DNA from: Falsirhodobacter sp. alg1
Lineage (GTDB): Bacteria > Pseudomonadota > Alphaproteobacteria > Rhodobacterales > Rhodobacteraceae
NCBI RefSeq assembly: GCF_000739715.2
Contig: NZ_BBJC02000005.1
Location: 218,480 to 282,479 of the forward strand
Direction: 5' to 3'
Length of the DNA stretch: 64,000 nucleotides
The position numbers were made by a program, and so were the translations under genes. The notes beneath the pieces were generated by a model. It saw nothing but the letters and a program-made list of their open reading frames with translations, was not told where the DNA came from and made no database searches. Of this stretch, positions 34,998 to 44,561 are shown piece by piece; positions within the stretch are counted from its first letter, which is position 1, and each line of letters starts with the position of its first letter.

Positions 34998-36014
34998 ATG
35001 AAAGATACCATACAACCCAAAGTTGCCGTGCTGATCCCGGAGGAGATGCGTGGGCGGATCATGCCCGTACCTGCGATGAACGCCCTTTCGGCTTTTGCAA
35101 CGCCCGTGCTGCTGCCGGACGACGTGCTGGCGGGCGGCAATCTGGCAAATCACCTGACCGATGTACCGGCCGTGATTACCGGCTGGAAAAGCCCGATCAT
35201 TCCCAAGGATGCGCTTGCACCGCGGGGCAGCATTGCCTTCGTTTCCCACGCTGCCGGATCCGTCAAACCGCTTGGCGTCCAGGATGCCTTGATGGCCGGT
35301 GACATTCGCGTCAGTCATGCCGCCCCCGTCATTGCCCATGCCGTGGCCGAATTTACCATAACGCAGATCCTCGCACATCTGCGACGCCACCGCGCAATGG
35401 ATGCAGGCTTTCGTACCGGACTGACATGGACGGAAATGCGTGAGCGGAATCTCGGCCAGATGCTGTCAGCGCAGAATGTCGGCATTGTGGGGCTGGGATA
35501 CGTCGGGCGGCTGGTCGTCAATCTTCTGCGCCCATTCGGATGCAGGATATCGGTGTTCGATCCGTTCGTCAGTGCGGAACAGGCGGCGCAGCTGGATGTG
35601 ACGCTGCTGTCGCTTGATGATCTGTTCACGCACTGTTCGGTAATCAGCCTGCATGCGGCCAACCTGCCCGAAACTTCGGGCATGATAACTCGGCGCCATC
35701 TGGGTTTGCTGGGCCGCGGCGGCCTGCTGGTCAACACGGCACGTGCAGGATTGCTGGAACCGGGCGCATTGCTGGAGGCGCTACAGGAAGGGAAAATCTA
35801 CGCGGCACTGGATACATTCGACCAAGAACCCTTGGCCGAGGGAGACGCGTTGCGGCGGTTGCCCAACGTTTATCTGTCCCCGCACTGCGCGGGCCACACC
35901 AGTGATACCTATACCATGCAGGGACTGTCAGCGGTGGAGGAGGTTCGCCTCTTTTTCAACGGGCTGCCCCTGCGGCAAGAAATTCCATGCGAAAAGGCGG
36001 CAGTCCTCGCCTGA
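34998..36014 (+). CDS. D-isomer specific 2-hydroxyacid dehydrogenase
   Basis: This 338-residue NAD-dependent dehydrogenase has the Rossmann motif GIVGLGYVGRLV. Catalytic Arg is in NTARAGLLEPGAL, Glu in DTFDQEPLAEGDAL and His in LSPHCAGHT. AAGGGGGAG directly before ATG 34998 decides the start over an upstream ATG at 34971. It lies between the SDR and ATPase genes; the substrate is unknown. Confidence 0.88.
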   Translation: MKDTIQPKVAVLIPEEMRGRIMPVPAMNALSAFATPVLLPDDVLAGGNLANHLTDVPAVITGWKSPIIPKDALAPRGSIAFVSHAAGSVKPLGVQDALMAGDIRVSHAAPVIAHAVAEFTITQILAHLRRHRAMDAGFRTGLTWTEMRERNLGQMLSAQNVGIVGLGYVGRLVVNLLRPFGCRISVFDPFVSAEQAAQLDVTLLSLDDLFTHCSVISLHAANLPETSGMITRRHLGLLGRGGLLVNTARAGLLEPGALLEALQEGKIYAALDTFDQEPLAEGDALRRLPNVYLSPHCAGHTSDTYTMQGLSAVEEVRLFFNGLPLRQEIPCEKAAVLA

Positions 36015-36065
36015 GGAGGGGCGGATTGCGCAGTCAGAGCATATGCAACAGAGAAGGGGAGGAAC

Positions 36066-37136
36066 ATGGCGACAGTAGAGATATCGGGGCTGAAAAAGGC
36101 CTTTGGTGCCGTCGAGGTTATTCGCAGCGTTAATCTCAAGATAGAAGACGGCGAATTCGTGGCACTGGTCGGCCCGTCGGGCTGTGGCAAATCCACATTG
36201 CTCCGCATCATTTCAGGGCTGGAGCCGGCGACGGACGGTGAAATCCTGATCGACGGCAGGATCGTGAACAGCCTGACACCGCGCGAGCGTAATATCGCGA
36301 TGGTCTTTCAGAACTACGCCCTCTATCCGCATATGTCCGTGGCTCAGAACATGGGCTTCAACCTTAAACTTTCCGGGTTGAAGCGGTCCGAGATCGACAC
36401 CAAGGTGAAGGAAGTGGCGAAGCTTCTGGAGCTGGACGCTCTGCTGGACCGAAAGCCCGGGCAGCTTTCGGGGGGGCAACGCCAACGGGTTGCGATGGGC
36501 CGGGCCATCGTACGTGACCCCGCCGCGTTCCTGTTCGATGAGCCTCTGTCCAATCTGGATGCAAAACTGCGTGTTCAGATGCGATCCGAGATCAAAACCC
36601 TGCACCAACGGGTCAAGACTACCTCGATCTATGTGACCCATGACCAGATCGAGGCTATGACACTTGCGGACCGGGTCGTCATCCTGAGCGGCGGAAACAT
36701 CGAGCAGGTCGGCAGCCCGATCGAACTGTACAACGAACCGGACAATCTGTTCGTTGCCAGCTTTATCGGCACCCCTTCAATGAACCTGATCGATGCGACG
36801 GCAGTCAGCACCGATATGGGGATGGCGGCACAACTGCCCTGCGGCCAATTGGTCCGCCTGCATCGCACCCAGCACGTGCAGGAGGGGCAGAAGGTCGTCG
36901 TCGGGATCCGCCCCGAACATTTTGTCCTGCATACTGGCGAAACCGCGCTTGCAGGGACGATCACCCTGGTGGAACCTACCGGCGCACAGACCCACGTCAC
37001 TTTCAAGGTGGGTGAAGTGCCGGTGATGGCCGTGCTGGAGGGCGGTCTTTTGCTGAAAGCCGGCGAACAGATCGCGGCCTCGGTCGATCCAGAGAAAGTC
37101 TATGTTTTTGACAAACAGACGGGCCGACGGGTTTGA
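36066..37136 (+). CDS. Sugar ABC transporter ATP-binding protein (UgpC/MalK type)
   Basis: This 356-residue ATPase has Walker A GPSGCGKST, signature LSGGQRQRVAMGRAIV, Walker B FLFDEPLSNLD, and a C-terminal TOBE/regulatory domain (VVVGIRPEHFVLH). Its class is the one that energises CUT1 importers. The permeases and binding protein on the left side of the lacI gene lack an ATPase, so this gene completes them, although it is transcribed in the opposite direction. Confidence 0.93.
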   Translation: MATVEISGLKKAFGAVEVIRSVNLKIEDGEFVALVGPSGCGKSTLLRIISGLEPATDGEILIDGRIVNSLTPRERNIAMVFQNYALYPHMSVAQNMGFNLKLSGLKRSEIDTKVKEVAKLLELDALLDRKPGQLSGGQRQRVAMGRAIVRDPAAFLFDEPLSNLDAKLRVQMRSEIKTLHQRVKTTSIYVTHDQIEAMTLADRVVILSGGNIEQVGSPIELYNEPDNLFVASFIGTPSMNLIDATAVSTDMGMAAQLPCGQLVRLHRTQHVQEGQKVVVGIRPEHFVLHTGETALAGTITLVEPTGAQTHVTFKVGEVPVMAVLEGGLLLKAGEQIAASVDPEKVYVFDKQTGRRV

Positions 37137-37158
37137 CCGCGGCCTCGAAGGAGGAAAA

Positions 37159-38286
37159 ATGAAAGTATTGATTTCCGGAACCGGTTTTGCCGGACAAGGT
37201 CACGCCGAAGCCTTTCGCGCAGCAGGGGCGGATATCGTCGGTATCGTTGGCCGGACGCCGCATGTCGTTGCCGAGGTCGCCGAAAGCTTGGGCATTTCCT
37301 ATGCCGGAACGGATTGGGCCGAGGCACTGGAAACCTGCCGGCCGGACATCGTTTCCATCGCAACCCCCGGGGGCGCGCATTATGCGCCCATCAAACAGGC
37401 GATCGAATTCGGCTGCCATGTGTTCTGCGACAAGCCGATGACCGAAAGCGCGCAGACCGCGATTGAACTGTATGAACTTGCCCGGCAGAAGAATGTCAAA
37501 ACAGCCTATGCCGCCAGCTTCCGCTATGCCCCCAGCGTCCAGCATGCCAAAAAGCTTGTAGCCGAGGGCTCGATTGGAGAGCCCACCGAAGTTGAATGCA
37601 TGTCGCATTTCAACCTCGAGCGGGGAATTCCCTTCGGATGGTCACACCGTGCCGAAGAAGGTGGCGGGCGTCTGAACAATAATTTCACACACACCCTGTC
37701 CATCGTAACCGATGTGGTCGGAGATCGCCTGTTGTCGATCATGGGCGATGTGCGGGATGATATGGAGCGGGCGCCGATCGTCAAAGGTGTCCATAATTTT
37801 GCGACGCGGCGGGATTTCATGCCTGACAATCTGGATGACCCGTCCCTTGAATGGGGCGAAAGCAACGTCGAATGGTCCTATACCGTTCTTGCAAAAATCC
37901 AGAGCGAGCTTGCCCGCAAGCCGGTTTCGGTTCTGTTCAAGCATGGCGGTCTCGTTCCCCGCTTCCACGAGGATCATATCGTCTTTTACGGAACAAAGGG
38001 CGCAATCTACATCAAGGGGCATTACGGCAGCGGTCAACTTTCGATTGCCGGGCCGGATGGGAAATGGAAGGAGCTCCCCCTGCCTCAGGAGATCATTTCC
38101 AACATGCCTGATGTGAAAGGTGAAACCGAACAGTGCTGGCACTTCCTTGCACGGGAGTTCGTCAAAGATATCCGCGGCGAAACCGTGCAGCCCTATCCGA
38201 CCTTCAAGGAAGGCAGCCAATATCAGCGGCTGATCGAGATCATCCGCAAATCGGAAAACTGGACAGACGTTTCCGCATTGGCCTGA
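37159..38286 (+). CDS. Gfo/Idh/MocA-family oxidoreductase
   Basis: This 375-residue NAD(P)-dependent sugar dehydrogenase starts with the Rossmann motif ISGTGFAGQGHAEAF. The catalytic loop reads FCDKPMTES, the D-K-P variant of the usual E-K-P. AAGGAGG directly precedes ATG 37159. It is the last gene of the rightward operon and is followed by a hairpin. The substrate is likely a polyol or sugar acid; nothing in the sequence defines it. Confidence 0.9.
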   Translation: MKVLISGTGFAGQGHAEAFRAAGADIVGIVGRTPHVVAEVAESLGISYAGTDWAEALETCRPDIVSIATPGGAHYAPIKQAIEFGCHVFCDKPMTESAQTAIELYELARQKNVKTAYAASFRYAPSVQHAKKLVAEGSIGEPTEVECMSHFNLERGIPFGWSHRAEEGGGRLNNNFTHTLSIVTDVVGDRLLSIMGDVRDDMERAPIVKGVHNFATRRDFMPDNLDDPSLEWGESNVEWSYTVLAKIQSELARKPVSVLFKHGGLVPRFHEDHIVFYGTKGAIYIKGHYGSGQLSIAGPDGKWKELPLPQEIISNMPDVKGETEQCWHFLAREFVKDIRGETVQPYPTFKEGSQYQRLIEIIRKSENWTDVSALA

Positions 38287-38296
38287 CCGGCGGCAT

Positions 38297-38322
38297 CACC
38301 TGCCCCGACAAAGGGGCAGGTG
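38297..38322 (+). terminator. Hairpin after the Gfo/Idh gene
   Basis: A perfect 10-bp stem CACCTGCCCC / GGGGCAGGTG encloses GACAAA, 11 bases after the stop codon. No T-run follows, so it may be a weak or factor-dependent terminator. The rest of the gap up to 38478 shows nothing clear. Confidence 0.6.
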
Positions 38323-38478
38323 CTATGCAAAAGCGTGCGACATCCATGGATGATCCGGTCCCGGCTCACCCGCCGCATCTAGCCTTCACAGCTAGGGGTG
38401 GCCTGACATAAGACCCGTGCCACGCAAATCCTGCTGCTGCCATCAGACATAGGACCACATGCAGAAGACCGTGAACCA

Positions 38479-38730
38479 TCATCCGCCATGATCCTCTTCA
38501 TCGGTCTGATCGAAGGAGACAGTGTCGAACTCTACGGCGCAGAGCGTCGCACCATTCTGGATGGCATAGCAGGCGGGCTCAGACGTAGTATCATCAATGC
38601 CTTGATTACTGCCAAACATCGAAGCGACGGGGTTGGGCGTATGGGCAACACCACAATGCCTGCTTGCGGATGCAGGCAGCCATAATCCGGCCATGATCAG
38701 AACAATAGCCGATGCGATCAGATGCTTCAT
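38479..38730 (-). CDS. Small secreted hypothetical protein
   Basis: This 83-residue protein has a signal peptide (MKHLIASAIVLIMAGLWLPASAS). The short mature part contains three cysteines and an acidic tail (DQTDEEDHGG). GGAGAG is well spaced before ATG 38730, which supports real translation. I do not recognise the family. It stands alone, convergent with the sugar operon and divergent from the VIT gene. Confidence 0.6.
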   Translation of the reverse strand: MKHLIASAIVLIMAGLWLPASASRHCGVAHTPNPVASMFGSNQGIDDTTSEPACYAIQNGATLCAVEFDTVSFDQTDEEDHGG

Positions 38731-38873
38731 AGCGCTCTCCTTAACGTGTCTTGACACCACCATAGCCCGGGAATCTTGCGCCTAGCTTACAAAGCACGCA
38801 GGCAACAAAATTAAATCCGGCATCTCAATATCAGACTTGGCGCGGAGGAAAGACCGTCTTAACTGTTTATGCA

Positions 38874-38891
38874 CAATGCAAATCTGCATTG
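38874..38891. promoter_or_regulatory. Inverted repeat upstream of the VIT-family gene
   Basis: CAATGCA and TGCATTG flank AATC, 20-37 bases before ATG 38911. The size and position suit an operator for a metal-responsive repressor of the Fur/Mur/Irr type, but no match to a known box is claimed. Confidence 0.45.
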
Positions 38892-38910
38892 GCAAACAGG
38901 GGCATCAGGC

Positions 38911-39609
38911 ATGACGTTGGATACCCATATCGAAAAGCACCTCGTTCATCGCATCGGCTGGTTGCGGGCTGCCGTGATGGGGGCAAATGACGGACTCCTT
39001 TCCACCTCCAGTCTTGTAGTGGGGGTTGCAGCCGCGGGGTCGAGCCAGTCCCAGGTCGTTGTTGCCGCATTGGCAGGTTTGGTTGCCGGCGCAATGTCCA
39101 TGGCCGCTGGCGAATATGTTTCCGTCAGTTCGCAGGCCGATGCGGAGAAGGCAGACCTTGAACGGGAAGCCGCAGAACTGCGTGATACCCCTGATGAAGA
39201 ACTGGATGAGCTGACGCAGATCTATCTGGATCGCGGCCTGGATCTCTTGCTTGCCCGGCAGGTCGCCGTGCAGCTGACAGCGCACGATGCGTTGGCCGCG
39301 CACGCCAGGGATGAACTGGGCATCTCAACCACCGTGACGGCACAGCCCGTCCAGGCGGCCGTGGTTTCTGCACTGACCTTTGCCGGGGGGGCCGTGGTCC
39401 CGCTGATCGTGGCCGTGGCAACGCCTGTATCGCATGTCGTGCTGACCGTGTCGTTGGTAACCTTGGCCGGATTGGGGACGTTGGGCGCATTGGGTGCCGT
39501 CGCTGGTGGTGCCGGAATCTTCAGGGCTGCGAAGCGTGTCACGCTTTGGGGCGCTTTGGCCATGGCCGCTACTGCGGGTGTGGGCCGGATATTCGGAATT
39601 GCAATGTAG
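38911..39609 (+). CDS. VIT1/CCC1-family iron/manganese transporter
   Basis: This membrane protein of about 232 residues is related to the vacuolar iron transporter and nodulin-21. Typical segments are RAAVMGANDGLLSTSSLVVGVAAAG, AGAMSMAAGEYVSVSSQADAEKADLERE and a C-terminal pair of helices ending in GRIFGIAM. It probably moves Fe2+ or Mn2+ out of the cytoplasm. The frame is open to 38869, but ATG 38911, after CAGGGGCATC, fits the family N-terminus and leaves the inverted repeat noncoding. Confidence 0.9.
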   Translation: MTLDTHIEKHLVHRIGWLRAAVMGANDGLLSTSSLVVGVAAAGSSQSQVVVAALAGLVAGAMSMAAGEYVSVSSQADAEKADLEREAAELRDTPDEELDELTQIYLDRGLDLLLARQVAVQLTAHDALAAHARDELGISTTVTAQPVQAAVVSALTFAGGAVVPLIVAVATPVSHVVLTVSLVTLAGLGTLGALGAVAGGAGIFRAAKRVTLWGALAMAATAGVGRIFGIAM

Positions 39610-39750
39610 CCGCAGGGCATCGCCCTCTGGACTTACGCAAGGTCACAGCCAAAACAGCGGCTGAACCGAGGTGCGGCACCCCCTAAGGTATGGCGCGCAA
39701 AACGCGGTTCGATTATGCAAACCCTCGCGGGCAAACAGAGGGAATGCCAC

Positions 39751-41160
39751 ATGACAACATCCAACGATCATGATGGCGTCCTGTCGCGCCATCTGATGCT
39801 GGTGACAGGAACAGCCGCACTCGGCGGATTTCTGTTCGGTTACGACAGTTCCATAATCAACGGTACCGTGGACGCCGTCCGCGCCCAATTCGGCCTTTCG
39901 GCGGCAGGGATCGGCTTTACGGTATCCTGCGCGCTGCTGGGTGCGATGCTGGGCGCGTGGTATGCAGGCGTCTGTTCGGAACGGATCGGCCGGGTACGCA
40001 CGATGGTCATCGCAGCCGTCCTGCTGGGGGTCAGTGCAATCGGCTCCGGCATGGCATTCGGGGCCTATGACCTGATTATCTGGCGGGCCATCGGGGGCAT
40101 CGGTATCGGCTTTGCATCCGTCATCGCACCGGCCTACATCGCCGAGGTTTCGCCATCGGGCAATCGTGGTCGGCTTGGTTCCCTGCAGCAGATGGCTATT
40201 GTAACGGGCATCTTCCTGTCACTGCTGGTCAGTGCGCTGCTGGCGCGCTTTGCAGGCGGCGCGGCAGGTATGCTGGGCGGCTATGCGGCATGGCGCTGGA
40301 TGTTCCTGTCGGAACTGGTTCCGGCAATTGCCTATGGCGTTCTGGCGCTGCGTCTGCCTGAATCACCGCGCTTTCTGGTGGAAAAGAACCGCGAGCCGGA
40401 AGCCTCTGCCGTATTGCGCGATGTAGTCGGCGTACCTGCGGCGCAGGTCGCCGCCAAAATCACCACCATCCGGGAAACGGTCAACGCCGAGGAACGCAAG
40501 TCCTTCAAGGATCTGCTGGGCGGAAGCTTCTATTTCCTGCCGATCGTCTGGATCGGGATCATCCTTTCCGTCTTTCAGCAGTTCGTCGGCATCAACGTCA
40601 TTTTCTATTATTCGACGACGCTTTGGCAATCGGTCGGGTTCCAGGAATCCGACAGCTTCATGATCTCGGTCTTCATGTCGATTGTTAATATTGCCGCAAC
40701 CTTCATCGCGATTGCACTGATCGACAGCATGGGCCGGCGCAAGTTGTTGCTGGGCGGTTCCGCCCTGATGGCGATTGCACTGGCTGTCATGGCACTTGCC
40801 TTCAGCTATTCGGTCACGATCGATGGCGCCGTCAGCCTGCCAAGCCCGTGGGGTGTTGTAGCGCTGATTGCAGCAAACGTCTTTATTCTCGGCTTTGCCG
40901 CAAGCTGGGGGCCCGCCGTATGGGTCCTGCTGGGAGAGATTTTTCCGAACCGCATCCGCGGTATGGCTCTGGGTCTGGCCGGAGCCGCACAATGGCTGGC
41001 CAACTTTGTCGTCAGTACGACTTTCCCTATTCTCGCAGGGATCGGTCTGGACTTTGCCTATAGCCTCTACGCTTTGTTCGCATTCCTATCGCTTGTTTTT
41101 GTATGGCGCGGATTGAAAGAGACCAAGGGGATGACATTGGAGGACATGGGGAAACGCTGA
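39751..41160 (+). CDS. MFS sugar transporter (sugar porter family)
   Basis: This 469-residue transporter has 12 predicted helices. Sugar-porter signatures are GGFLFGYDSSIING, RAIGGIGIGFASVIAPAYIAEVSP, RGRLGSLQQ, the central LPESPRFLV, FQQFVGINVIFYYS, and the GRR loop. GAGGGAATG precedes ATG 39751. It probably imports a monosaccharide by proton symport. It stands alone, ending in a shared terminator with the Ldh2-type gene. Confidence 0.92.
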   Translation: MTTSNDHDGVLSRHLMLVTGTAALGGFLFGYDSSIINGTVDAVRAQFGLSAAGIGFTVSCALLGAMLGAWYAGVCSERIGRVRTMVIAAVLLGVSAIGSGMAFGAYDLIIWRAIGGIGIGFASVIAPAYIAEVSPSGNRGRLGSLQQMAIVTGIFLSLLVSALLARFAGGAAGMLGGYAAWRWMFLSELVPAIAYGVLALRLPESPRFLVEKNREPEASAVLRDVVGVPAAQVAAKITTIRETVNAEERKSFKDLLGGSFYFLPIVWIGIILSVFQQFVGINVIFYYSTTLWQSVGFQESDSFMISVFMSIVNIAATFIAIALIDSMGRRKLLLGGSALMAIALAVMALAFSYSVTIDGAVSLPSPWGVVALIAANVFILGFAASWGPAVWVLLGEIFPNRIRGMALGLAGAAQWLANFVVSTTFPILAGIGLDFAYSLYALFAFLSLVFVWRGLKETKGMTLEDMGKR

Positions 41161-41175
41161 TCCCCATGCACCACC

Positions 41176-41200
41176 GGCGCGCCCGCCCAAAGGGCGCGCC
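41176..41200. terminator. Bidirectional hairpin between convergent genes
   Basis: A perfect 9-bp stem GGCGCGCCC / GGGCGCGCC encloses GCCCAAA, centred in the 49-base gap between the MFS gene and the convergent dehydrogenase gene. Confidence 0.75.
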
Positions 41201-41209
41201 ACACGATAT

Positions 41210-42223
41210 TTAGGCCTCGGCAAGCCGCCGTAGCTCTGCCAGCAATCCTGCCTCGATCTTCATTTTTCCTGCATTCGCACTCGCGGCTCCGGCAGTCTGC
41301 CGCCGTTGTGACGGCAACCGCGCGCCCGTACCGATGATCTGGTCGAATAGGGCCTCCGCCCCTGAAAAATCGGCGCCGAACACCTTCGGATCGAACGCCA
41401 GGATCAGCTCTCCATGCGTGGCCCGTCTGGCCGGATCGGTCCCCGCCGGCGCAGTCTGATAACCGGCGACCTCTCCGATCAGGGGGCCTGCCAACAATTC
41501 GATCATCGTGGAAATGGCCGACCCCTTATGCCCGCCAAACGTCAGCAATGCACCGTTCAAGGCGGCCTCCGCATCGGTTGTTGGATTGCCTTCCGCATCC
41601 AGTGACCAACCTTCGGGCAAAGCCTCGCCGGTCCTCGCCTTCAATTCCACCTCCCCCCGGGCCGCGGCGCTGGTTGCAAAATCAAAGCTGTAGGGCGGGC
41701 TGCCATCCGGGCGGGGCCAGGAAAATGCCAGAGGGTTTGTCCCCAGCAGCGGAACGGTTCCGCCAAAGGGGGCCACATAGGGATGCGTGGGTGTCATTGC
41801 CAAACCGACAAACCCTTGAGCTGCAAGCTGCTCCACTTCCCACCAGAGCGCCGAATAATGGTAGCAATTGGAAATCGCGAGTGCGGCTAGGCCTGTCTGC
41901 CGAGCCTTTCGGGTCAGCATATCCAGCGACTGCTCGAATGCCAGAAGCGAACAGCCCCCTTGCGCATCAGCCCTGACCAACCCCGCCGCCGCGTCGGATA
42001 TCACCGGCATTGCCTGTGGGTCCACACCCCCCTGCCGTGCCGCGCGGCTACACAGGATCAGACGGTAAAGGCCGTGGGAATGGCACTCCTGTTCCTGTGC
42101 GTCCAGCATGTTACGGGACATGACGGCGACGTGTGGCGCAGCAAACCCTGCCGCTGTCAGTATGGTCCGGGCCAACAAGGCGGCCTCATCCCTGGTGATC
42201 GATGGATATTCGGCGGTGTGCAT
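41210..42223 (-). CDS. Ldh2-family malate/lactate/ureidoglycolate-type dehydrogenase
   Basis: This 337-residue NAD(P)-dependent oxidoreductase has a fold distinct from Rossmann dehydrogenases. Conserved parts are CHSHGLYRL, AISNCYHYSALWWEVE, PFGGTVPLLGTNPLAFSWP and GHKGSAISTMIELLAG. AGGAG precedes ATG 42223, favoured over an upstream GTG. It lies 144 bases behind the polyamine-type ABC permease gene on the same strand, so it may share that operon or have its own promoter. Substrates in the family include malate, lactate, sulfolactate, ureidoglycolate and cyclic imino acids. Confidence 0.87.
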   Translation of the reverse strand: MHTAEYPSITRDEAALLARTILTAAGFAAPHVAVMSRNMLDAQEQECHSHGLYRLILCSRAARQGGVDPQAMPVISDAAAGLVRADAQGGCSLLAFEQSLDMLTRKARQTGLAALAISNCYHYSALWWEVEQLAAQGFVGLAMTPTHPYVAPFGGTVPLLGTNPLAFSWPRPDGSPPYSFDFATSAAARGEVELKARTGEALPEGWSLDAEGNPTTDAEAALNGALLTFGGHKGSAISTMIELLAGPLIGEVAGYQTAPAGTDPARRATHGELILAFDPKVFGADFSGAEALFDQIIGTGARLPSQRRQTAGAASANAGKMKIEAGLLAELRRLAEA

Positions 42224-42367
42224 TCCACGCTCCTGATTAAGCGCGGCCACGTTCCACCCGACACCTCAAACTGTCAATCAGTTGTCATATCTATTTACTG
42301 ATGCATCGCAGCACTTTATATCAATGGTATAACGGAAAAACCGGCAGGATTGCGGCAGAATGACGCG

Positions 42368-43288
42368 TTACCCTGCAGAAACGCCCCGCAGCCTTTCGGA
42401 ACGCCTGCGCAGCAATTCAACCGTTGCCAGAAGCAGGATGGAAACAACCACCAGAATTGTTGCCACGGCAAGGATGGCGGGGCTGATGCTTTCCCGTATA
42501 CCGTTCCACATCTGTCGTGGAATGGTCTGCTCGTCCGGGCCGGCAATGAACAGCACCACAACAACCTCGTCAAACGAGGTGACAAAGGCAAACAGCGCTC
42601 CGGAGATCATCCCCGGCATGATCAGCGGCATGACCACTTTGAAAAACACCCTGCGCGGGCTGGCGCCAAGTGACGCCGCGGCCCGCGTAAGGGAATGGTC
42701 AAACCCGACAAGTGTGGCCGTTACCGTGATGATTACGAAAGGTATCCCCAAGGTTGCATGGGCCAGAACCAGCCCAAGATAGGGAATACCCCAATCCCCG
42801 ATCCGGATGGCGGAATAGAAAAAGAAAAGTCCCGTCGCCGTGATGATGATCGGTACGATCATCGGTGAAATCAGAACAGCCATGATTACACGCCGGAACG
42901 GCATTTCGGGTCGCGATAATCCAAGTGCCGCGACAGTTCCCAGCACGGTGGCGAGAAGGGTTGAAAACACGCCGACGATAACCGAGTTCTTGGCAACTCC
43001 GACCCATCGGGCATTTTCCCAAACATCGGCCCACCATGCCCACCCCCGTGGCGCATCCGGGTCCTGCATCCCGAAGGTTAGCAGCATGTCGTACCAGCGA
43101 CCGGAATATCCCGTAGGATCCAGTGCAAGCATCTTGCTGGTAAAGGTGAAATACGGCTCAGCGTTGAAACTCAGGGGAATGATGATCAGGATCGGTGCGA
43201 TCAGGAACAGAAAGATCAGCGCGCAAAGCACCCGATAGACGTAATACCAGACCCGTTCCAGCGGTGATGCGTAAATCGGTACGGCCAT
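42368..43288 (-). CDS. Spermidine/putrescine-type ABC transporter permease (PotC type)
   Basis: This 306-residue permease has six predicted helices, and its EAA loop is LTRAAASLGASPRRVFFKVVMPLIMPGMISG. It follows the PotB-type gene with a three-base gap. The system imports polyamines, or a related compound such as an opine or amino acid derivative; the sequence does not decide. Confidence 0.9.
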   Translation of the reverse strand: MAVPIYASPLERVWYYVYRVLCALIFLFLIAPILIIIPLSFNAEPYFTFTSKMLALDPTGYSGRWYDMLLTFGMQDPDAPRGWAWWADVWENARWVGVAKNSVIVGVFSTLLATVLGTVAALGLSRPEMPFRRVIMAVLISPMIVPIIITATGLFFFYSAIRIGDWGIPYLGLVLAHATLGIPFVIITVTATLVGFDHSLTRAAASLGASPRRVFFKVVMPLIMPGMISGALFAFVTSFDEVVVVLFIAGPDEQTIPRQMWNGIRESISPAILAVATILVVVSILLLATVELLRRRSERLRGVSAG

Positions 43289-43291
43289 GCG

Positions 43292-44551
43292 TTACCCCAA
43301 CTTCAGGTTGTCAATGCCGACAAGCCGGTCATAAAGCCAGTAAAGCACCAGAACCGCAGCCAGCAGAATGGCAGCAAGGGCCGCCGCCATGGACCAGTTC
43401 AGGCTGTCCTGCATGTGATAGGCGATCAGATTTGAAATGAGCTGCCCGCTGGCGCCGCCCACCAATGCGGGCGTGATATAATAGCCGACGGCCAGAATGA
43501 ACACGAGCAAGGCCCCAGCCCCAATGCCCGGAACCGTCTGCGGCAGATACACCCGCCGAAACGCCGTCCAGCTCGTTGCCCCCAAGCTGCGCGCTGCGCG
43601 CACATAATGTGGCTTGATCGGGCGCATGACGGAATAAAGCGGCAGGATCATGAAGGGCAACAGGATATGGACCATCGCGATGATGGTTCCGGTCTGATTG
43701 TAGATCATCGCCAGCCGGTTATCATCCTGCAGAACACCGGTGGCCACCAATGTGTTGTTGATCACTCCCTGTTCCTGCAACAGAACCATCCAGCTGGTGG
43801 TCCGAACCAGCAGAGAGGTCCAGAACGGCAGCAGAACAAGGATCATCAATAGATTCGACTTGGCCAAGGGCAGCGTCGCCAGAAGATGCGCTACCGGATA
43901 GCCAAGGATCAGGCACAGCACCGTGATCAACCCCGACATCCAGAGCGTCTTGAAGAACAGCCCCACATAAACCGCACGTCCCTCCTCCACGCCCACGATA
44001 TGGCCGTCCGCATCCCGTGTCAGATCCAGCGCCGCCAGATAGAAACTGGCGGTATAGGCCGAGCTGGCGGTACGCATCACCTGCCAAAGCTGCGGATCGG
44101 CCCAATCCTCGTCCATTTCCGGCACTGATCGGGCAAAGGGTGGCTTCAGATCCTCGGCCTTCCGAGCGCCGGAGGTGAACAGGGATCGTGTCCCCCCGAT
44201 TTCATAATTGATGCGCGTACCGACCGTACCTGCTGTCTTGTTCTCGCGTGCCATTTTCAGGTCGGTGGCAAGTGCCGCATAGGCAGCCTCATCCGGCATG
44301 GTGCCTTCCGGGTTTTCAGCGAACCACGCCGCCAGGGCCGGCATATTCGCCGAAAATCCGTCATTATGCACCGACCGGAACAGCATCTGTCCGATCGGCG
44401 CCACAAAAGTTATCAGGATGAACAGCAGCAACGGAGCAACCAGCAGGACAGCACGGCGCTTTGCACGCCCCTGCGCCTTTGCCATCGCCCGTTTCAAGGC
44501 ACGGCCGCCAATCTCGGGCGAGCGGTCTGCCGCCTGTTCTGTCATGCTCAT
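43292..44551 (-). CDS. Spermidine/putrescine-type ABC transporter permease (PotB type, long form)
   Basis: This 419-residue permease is longer than E. coli PotB because of an N-terminal polar stretch and a periplasmic region of about 110 residues after the first helix. The EAA loop YVRAARSLGATSWTAFRRVYLPQTVPGIGAG is normal. The long form is common in alphaproteobacterial polyamine-type systems. Ten bases separate it from the binding-protein stop. Confidence 0.9.
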   Translation of the reverse strand: MSMTEQAADRSPEIGGRALKRAMAKAQGRAKRRAVLLVAPLLLFILITFVAPIGQMLFRSVHNDGFSANMPALAAWFAENPEGTMPDEAAYAALATDLKMARENKTAGTVGTRINYEIGGTRSLFTSGARKAEDLKPPFARSVPEMDEDWADPQLWQVMRTASSAYTASFYLAALDLTRDADGHIVGVEEGRAVYVGLFFKTLWMSGLITVLCLILGYPVAHLLATLPLAKSNLLMILVLLPFWTSLLVRTTSWMVLLQEQGVINNTLVATGVLQDDNRLAMIYNQTGTIIAMVHILLPFMILPLYSVMRPIKPHYVRAARSLGATSWTAFRRVYLPQTVPGIGAGALLVFILAVGYYITPALVGGASGQLISNLIAYHMQDSLNWSMAAALAAILLAAVLVLYWLYDRLVGIDNLKLG

Positions 44552-44561
44552 CCCCTGCCGG

